From Obelidium mucronatum (taxonomy: Eukaryota > Chytridiomycota > Chytridiomycetes > Chytridiales > Chytriomycetaceae): a stretch of 64,000 nucleotides of DNA. Of this stretch, positions 58,769 through 64,000 are shown in pieces; the stretch's first letter is position 1; each line of letters opens with the position of its first letter. Both the position numbers and the translations under genes were made by a program. The stretch covers positions 1-64,000 of the forward strand of contig JAIVFH010000058.1 in assembly GCA_025765595.1 (NCBI GenBank), read 5' to 3'. Below the pieces are notes generated by a model. That model had not been told where the DNA came from. It ran no database searches and saw only the letters and a list, made by a program, of their open reading frames with translations.

Positions 58769-59177
58769 GGTTGGTTGGATTGCCATGGATCATTTCATAT
58801 GCCATCTTTGCTGCGATTTCTGCCATCTAAATCTCGCACTGGGATCTCCAGTTTTTAGAATCTATGAGTTCAGGCATGTCATCGCCAGTTTTTGACATTT
58901 CAATATACAGATCTCGGTTACAGTAGCTTATGCTATGTTGTTGAGATAAGTTCTCTTGTTGGGTTTTATTTATAGGATGTGACTGCCATCAATTTCAACT
59001 TCTGCAGGTTCGATCGATAGGTTGTTTAAACTGCAGTTGTACTCAGTCAACCCTGTGTTCTTGCTTATAGCGGTTTTTGTGTCTACCGTGGACATTGATT
59101 TCAACCCAGCCGATTGGAGCAAGCTCTGCTCAGAGAGTACTCGCTCAGGGACCCATAGCACTTTAACTACAACTTTG

Positions 59178-59769
59178 TGTCAAAGATCACAGTGAGTGGT
59201 CAGTGTGTATAGCACACTTGTTTGGTGGAAAGTTCTCTTCTTTCTCTTTGTAACACTTCTTTCTTTTTATACCCAGAGTTAGTCTGAAACACACGTTTTA
59301 GGTATTTCCCCAGAACACACTAACGCCTCATTTCATACTAATGCGCTAATTCTTGTTGTAGAGGGACTGGAAGCAGCACTGGTTCTGTAGACAGATGAGC
59401 TGATCGTTGTGGGCACTAGAGAGATTTTGGAGATAATTCTTAAACTTTATTCCCAAACATGGAGCTTGCAACATGATGCAACATGAGTTTCATGTGCCTC
59501 CAACAATTCTAATCTATCCATTCAGTCCACAAGTGAATACCATTCAAGAGTTTTTTTTCCAAAGTTGTACAACTGGCTTTCTTGTCTCCAAGGAAAGCTG
59601 ACCACGTATCAACCTTAGAATGTGGTAAGGTAGATTACGCATTGTATCAATTAAAGAAAGCTAGTGTGTTTATTGTATTCTATATGCAATTTAGTTCACA
59701 AAATAAGTTGCTATGTTGCGTGTATTGGATTAAGAGTCTTTTCTCATGTGTATACCAAATACCAACGTC
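59178..59769. repeat. LTR-like direct repeat, right copy
   Basis: Matches 56963-57422 but carries about 165 bp of extra sequence (about 59357-59520) not found in the left copy. No pol sequence lies between the two copies, so the element would be non-autonomous or gutted. Confidence 0.65.
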
Positions 59770-60033
59770 ATAATAACTGTCATTCCACCTGCAGGGCAAC
59801 CCCAGGGGCTGTGGCTTACCTCTGGAGTTAGGTGCCTTTTGGAAATGAAAACAGAAGATAGAATTTTTTTGTTTTTTTTTATGGATGATGAAAAATAAAT
59901 AAAATTCCGAAGAAAAACACCCAACTGCAATCAAATTGTAGCAAAAAAGCATGAAAGTGGTCATTTTTATCGATATTTTCACTCTCAATTCCCAACTCAT
60001 GACTCTGAAATAAACAATCAGCTTTATTCACAT
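59770..60033. other. Gene-free segment
   Basis: AT-rich; nothing recognised. Confidence 0.4.
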
Positions 60034-60640
60034 TCAAATTTTCTTATTCCTAAGAGCCTTTTCATATTTATCTATGGACTGGCTATCTCTCTTGGCTTTG
60101 ACAGTTTTAATTGTTTCAACACATGCATTCTTGCTAAGTCTCTGTCCCACTGCAACAGCCTTCAATGCATCAATCTTCTCAACAATCACTTTCCTGACTG
60201 TGTTAGCTGTGTTTCTGTGTTTCCGTGTTGTTGGCCAAGGTGTTCCAAACTTGGTTTCCATCCACTCAACTGAGGGCTTTCCTGAAAACCCATCCTCTAA
60301 CTCCTGAAAGAGATTTTTCATGTTGAGAGTGTATGCTCTTGACATGAACTGAAGTCTGTTGCACCAGGCTCCCCAGTCACTTGTTCTCCATTGTCTGCCA
60401 CTCCTTGTTCCATGACTACCACCAACTTTTTTGACGTGTACTCTTGAAAACTTGGCAATAAATTGCAATTGCACTTCAGAAAGTCAAGCATTTGACAGAG
60501 AGACTTGAGACGTTAGAGTGGGAACATCTATTGAAAGTCCCGTTGAAAGTCCTGAAAGTAAATTTTGGATAGTATTCTGCTCTGGAGTCGTTACTGTTGC
60601 CATTTCAACCAGTAGTTACTCCTTGAAGGCCACAAACTTG
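60034..60640 (-). pseudogene. GCR1_C-domain protein remnant (possibly Crypton-derived)
   Basis: The frame from about 60474 to 60034 contains NMKNLFQELEDGFSGKPSVE and WMETKFGTPWPTTRKHRNTA, matching the GCR1_C DNA-binding pattern (aromatic, G-x-G-x-PS, Y/F-G-T-x-W, then R-x-x-I). The upstream part (TTPEQNTIQNLLSGLSTGLS) is joined to it through an in-frame stop near 60480. GCR1_C domains occur both in yeast-type glycolytic regulators and at the ends of fungal Crypton tyrosine recombinases. In this repeat-rich setting I favour the latter. No recombinase domain is visible. Confidence 0.5.
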
Positions 60641-60849
60641 GATCCTTCCAAAATGCATATTGCAATGGAATGAAGCTTCACAACAGCTGGATTGTTGCTT
60701 GCTGAAGTTGACGACCCAAGTTTCTCTGCTGCAACAAAGTCTTGTATTCCGGAAACTGCTAGCTTCAAGCAAATTCACAAAACCAGTGTCTGCTATGTCT
60801 CCCTACATATTTTTTGGTGGCATTTTTGGGTTCGCCATCACCAAAAATG

Positions 60850-61236
60850 AATAAATACTACTACACTGACAACAACATCAGAAAACGTAAGCGAAAGCGC
60901 CAACAAGTCCTCCTACTATCAGTGTTTCTTCTACAGTGCTCAAAGTCTGTTATGAACACAAAAGCAATTCAAATTCCAGACGCTCGCTTTCACTTTGACA
61001 GGCTGGACTCCGCTACGTGCATGTACCTCTTTCGCCTTGATAAATTACACATCCAAGCATTGCGTTTGCGTGTTGTGGTTCCGTTGGCGGGCTCTGTGTT
61101 GCTCATCCTGCTAACACGATTTTTTTTTCTTCGTGATTTTCTTTATTGCAAATTTTGTTGGGCATTTTCTTTGTGGCCACCACTAACACGAATGAAATTT
61201 GTCGACTGCGAAACCTCTCAAATATTGATCACATGA
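60850..61236 (+). pseudogene. Possible transposase N-terminal remnant
   Basis: FHFDRLDSATCMYLFRLDKL followed by HIQALRLRVVVP resembles the helical N-terminus of DDE transposases of the Harbinger type. The catalytic part is missing and hydrophobic AT-rich sequence follows. Weak evidence. Confidence 0.3.
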
Positions 61237-61370
61237 TATATATATATATATGTGCGATATATACAACAGATAGGGCTGCGGTGCACGCAGCCGAGTGGAT
61301 GGAATAATAAGCCTAGAAGACGCGGCGGTGCCGCGGGTTCGGCAACGCGTTCAGACACAACATCACCCCT

Positions 61371-61700
61371 CTACGCTCGTGGTGGCAGAGGCGGTGCGTT
61401 GGTCGGGAGCTTGTGCTTCGTCCCTTTTCTGCGACTCTGGAGGAATTCCCGGATGATTGCCGTATCCTGGAACGCTGAATGAGGTACCCATTCGTTGTGA
61501 GATGGCGAGAAGTTCTTCCACTTCACCAGGTATTCGTCTTCGAGGCCTTTTTTCTGGCAGTGTTCCATGATTTTCTCGACTTCTGTCGTTGGTAAGAAGG
61601 ATGTGTTGGGCGAGATGTCTTTGAGCCGATGGGGTGCGTAGTTGCGGGCGAGCAGGGTCGAGGAGCCGGTATGCTCCGTTCGTGCGTCTTACTACACGGA
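61371..61700 (-). pseudogene. Chromovirus integrase tail with chromodomain (Ty3/gypsy remnant)
   Basis: One frame reads LLARNYAPHRLKDISPNTSF, the end of a GPY/F-type integrase C-terminus, then a chromodomain (EDEYLVKWKNFSPSHNEWVP, FQDTAIIREFLQ). The rest of the element is absent. The roughly 2.3-kb integrase-less gypsy element at 3.7-7.4 kb is a different piece and need not belong to it. Confidence 0.75.
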
Positions 61701-62285
61701 CTTTCGTAGCGGGGCTCGTCTTAAAGCGATCACAAAAAGGGGGCCGTGCTGACGCATGTCCGCGTATGCGTACTAACGCGAACGTACGGTCCGCCTTGTC
61801 TGAATCACGTGAAATTTTTTTTACACACGAACGAAGATAACCGATCCATTATGGCTGCCGGAATCCCATCTCTGACCCAAATCGTATAAAAAGCGTGGAT
61901 TTCAACAAAATAAGCGCTGCTTTCAAAATCCAGCTTCCAGGCATTTGAATCCGTCAATCATACGTCAATAGGTATGTTCACCACACTTCCAACACACTTC
62001 CAAGCTTCGATTTTTCTGTAAGCGAAGAATAAGCCATTGTTTAAGCCGATGCACTCAAGATCAGCTTACCGTCTTACCGAGACGACAATTGTATACGCCT
62101 TCGGTGAGTCACTGTGACTCACTTTGTGACGCAGACGGATGGTCGAAAAAAGCGTGTAGCTTTATTTGCGAAAAGCCAAAAAGGACAAACCCTGGTTTTT
62201 TAGGCTTGATTTTTGTTTATGGTGCCATTTTCAAAAAAGAAAAAGTATAAGTAGTCGTCACCAGTTTAGGAGAGTCACTGGTGTC
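61701..62285. other. Upstream region of the SNF2-family gene
   Basis: No coding region; presumably contains the promoter of the gene starting at 62286. Confidence 0.45.
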
Positions 62286-64000
62286 ATGAAGCGCAACAGA
62301 ACGAATTTGCTGAAATATTGGTTCGTCCGTTGGGTTTTATGAGCTCTTGTTAATTACGTCATTCTCAATCATAATAGTGCAAGACCAAAGGAGGAACCAG
62401 CATTGATAGGAACCGTTACTTTGGTGTTACCGCCTGTTGCCATTCCTTCAAACTTGCCAGTTATACTGAACACCTTCAAGCTTCAACTTGAAGTGCTTGG
62501 AAAAGTTGATGAACTGTCTCTATTGAACTCGGTGACTGACTTGCAACGAAATGGATTCATATCGCGGGTCGACCAATCTTTTGGTGACCAACAAGAGCTA
62601 AAACTCACGTTGTACAACAACCCTGTGAAAACCCAAGATTTCTACTTGAATCAACACCTGATGGAGCAATTGTTTCCATTTCTTGTCCCCATGGCCGCCG
62701 ATAACGTGGAAGCCCATCTTTTATGGGAGTGTTGTGCAGACAGGTTACCACCTGCCCAACAGGCTGAGGCCGATGACTTGGTAGCCAATTCACTCAAATG
62801 CCAGCTGAAGTCTTATCAAGCTGCCAACGTCCAATGGATGATTGATCGAGAGCGCGGATTAGTTGGAGTCGATATCCATCCGGCGGTGGGCGAGTTCCAT
62901 ATCAATGCCAGGTCGGGGCGGCTTTATTTTAAGGCGAACCCGCAGGAGTTTCAATCGGACGCGAATAAGATACTTGGCGGGTTTTTGGCAGGTTGGTTGG
63001 TATAGCATGTCAAAAAATCGAAACCTAAGCCAGAATTTTAGATGAAATGGGTCTTGGAAAAACAATTTGCGCTTTGTCATTAATAAGATGCCATATTCCC
63101 GATGATGATATCATGCCAATGCCGGAATTATTGAGAAGTGCTGGAACACTGGTTGTTATTCCGGACACACTTGTTGACCAATGGGCAGCTGAGATTGAAG
63201 ATCATATGCCAAACCACAATTACTATATCTACAAGCGCGCGGGACTCCAAGGCGGGAAAGGAGTGACCACAGCTGAACTTGCCGATTTCGAAATCGTACT
63301 ACTTTCACACTCAGACCTTAGCACGGAGTACCACCTGTCCTCGGATGGAAAAGAGACAAGGCAGTCGAGCACAAACGATCGCGCTTACAGTCATTTTACG
63401 AAGATCTATTGGCGGCGAATCGTGGTTGACGAAATTCAGAAGGTCCAAAAACCAAAACGCCATCCTGCCGAGCTAATTGCCAAAATTAGTGCTCGATTTC
63501 GTTGGGGCATGTCTGGAACTCCAATGGCCCAGAAGGGTATTGAAGACCTCGAAAACCTCACGAAATTGTTTCCAAACATGAACGATGACATGAAAGACTT
63601 GGCCAAACGAAGAGAAAAAGGAGAGTTTCACAAGCATATCCTTTTTTACCCTATGATTATGCGCCGCAATTTCAAAAAGGTTGTGAATGATGAGTTGATG
63701 ATCCCGCCTCAAATCGAGTTTGTAGTGCCAGTTCCATTCAGCTTTCTTGAGAAAATCTTGTACGATACAACGCCTATGAAATGCGAAAACATTGTAGCCT
63801 TGCGTGAGCTGAGGTATTCCTGTCTACTGTTTTGTGTAGAAATTGTCATTCTGAAGTTTCCACAGCTCCCACCTCCCACCCAAGCAAGGCTCAATACAAA
63901 ACCTCTCAGACATTCGCAACAGCCTCTTGTCTGAATTTGACAGAGATTTTATGAAACTGATTCGGGAACGTTTGGATCGGAAGGTTTCGTTGGTCTTGTG
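62286..64000 (+). CDS. SNF2-family ATPase (SHPRH/RAD5-like), 5' part
   Basis: Exons 62286-62320, 62378-62991, 63042-63813 and 63866 onward, all in phase; it runs off the window. DNA-dependent ATPase of the SF2 group that remodels chromatin or DNA-protein complexes. Seen: LKSYQAANVQWMIDRERGL (Q-motif region), Walker A DEMGLGKT at about 217-224 created by splicing across intron 2, motif Ia LVVIPDTLVDQWAAEIEDH, Walker B VVDEIQ (DEIQ at about 346-349) and motif III WGMSGTPMAQ. The long insert between motifs I and Ia and the IYWRRIVVDEIQKVQ context resemble SHPRH and RAD5 more than remodeller ATPases. A RING finger, if any, would lie outside. The short first exon (MKRNRTNLLKYC) is inferred; introns 1 and 2 use GTTCGT and GTTGGT donors. 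Confidence 0.85.

Noticed and set aside
61634..61840. 68-residue basic open frame
   Set aside because: Antisense to the chromovirus integrase tail; no independent support.

Overview
The window looks like nuclear DNA of an early-diverging fungus. A chytrid is my best guess, but no rRNA or mitochondrial marker is present to settle it. Evidence: intron-dense genes with 45-75 nt GT-AG introns, fungal-type C2H2 and MYND proteins, a GH18 chitinase-like pair, prohibitin, ribosomal protein S30, short TTAGGG tracts, and many decayed retroelements and TIR elements. All exon joins given below were checked by hand for reading phase; nothing was aligned by software.

Layout. 1-9 kb is repeat country: arrays of a 15-bp AGCGCT-centred unit, a 71-bp minisatellite, tRNA-like sequences and a broken Ty3/gypsy element on the minus strand that lacks integrase. 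9-14.4 kb holds a TIR element, one unrecognised coiled-coil gene and eroded coding scraps with a head-to-head telomere-like motif. 14.4-21.4 kb has a TPR-MYND gene and a run of five C2H2 zinc-finger genes of one local family. 21.6-30.6 kb is a large inverted duplication: each 2.2-kb arm carries PHB1 and RPS30 converging, and the 4.6-kb loop carries two tandem secreted SOD-like/GH18 proteins. 30.7-35.8 kb is one long gene (two MATH domains, coiled coils, one membrane segment).

36.2-46.2 kb and 52.6-54.5 kb carry the most novel content: a local family of multi-exon zinc-finger proteins that share an N-terminal and a C-terminal domain I do not recognise. They are arranged as two duplicated divergent gene pairs plus a dispersed third member. 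One copy has gained (or its sister lost) a Sin3-type PAH module, one has a tripled zinc-finger exon, and one has lost its C-terminal domain.

46.4-62 kb is a graveyard of mobile DNA: a Ty1/copia remnant, a 2.3-kb TIR element with a TAA target duplication, a LINE reverse-transcriptase scrap, an LTR-like pair with a nested TIR element, a GCR1_C-domain (possibly Crypton) remnant and a chromodomain tail of a chromovirus. From 62.3 kb to the edge runs the 5' part of a SNF2-family ATPase gene.
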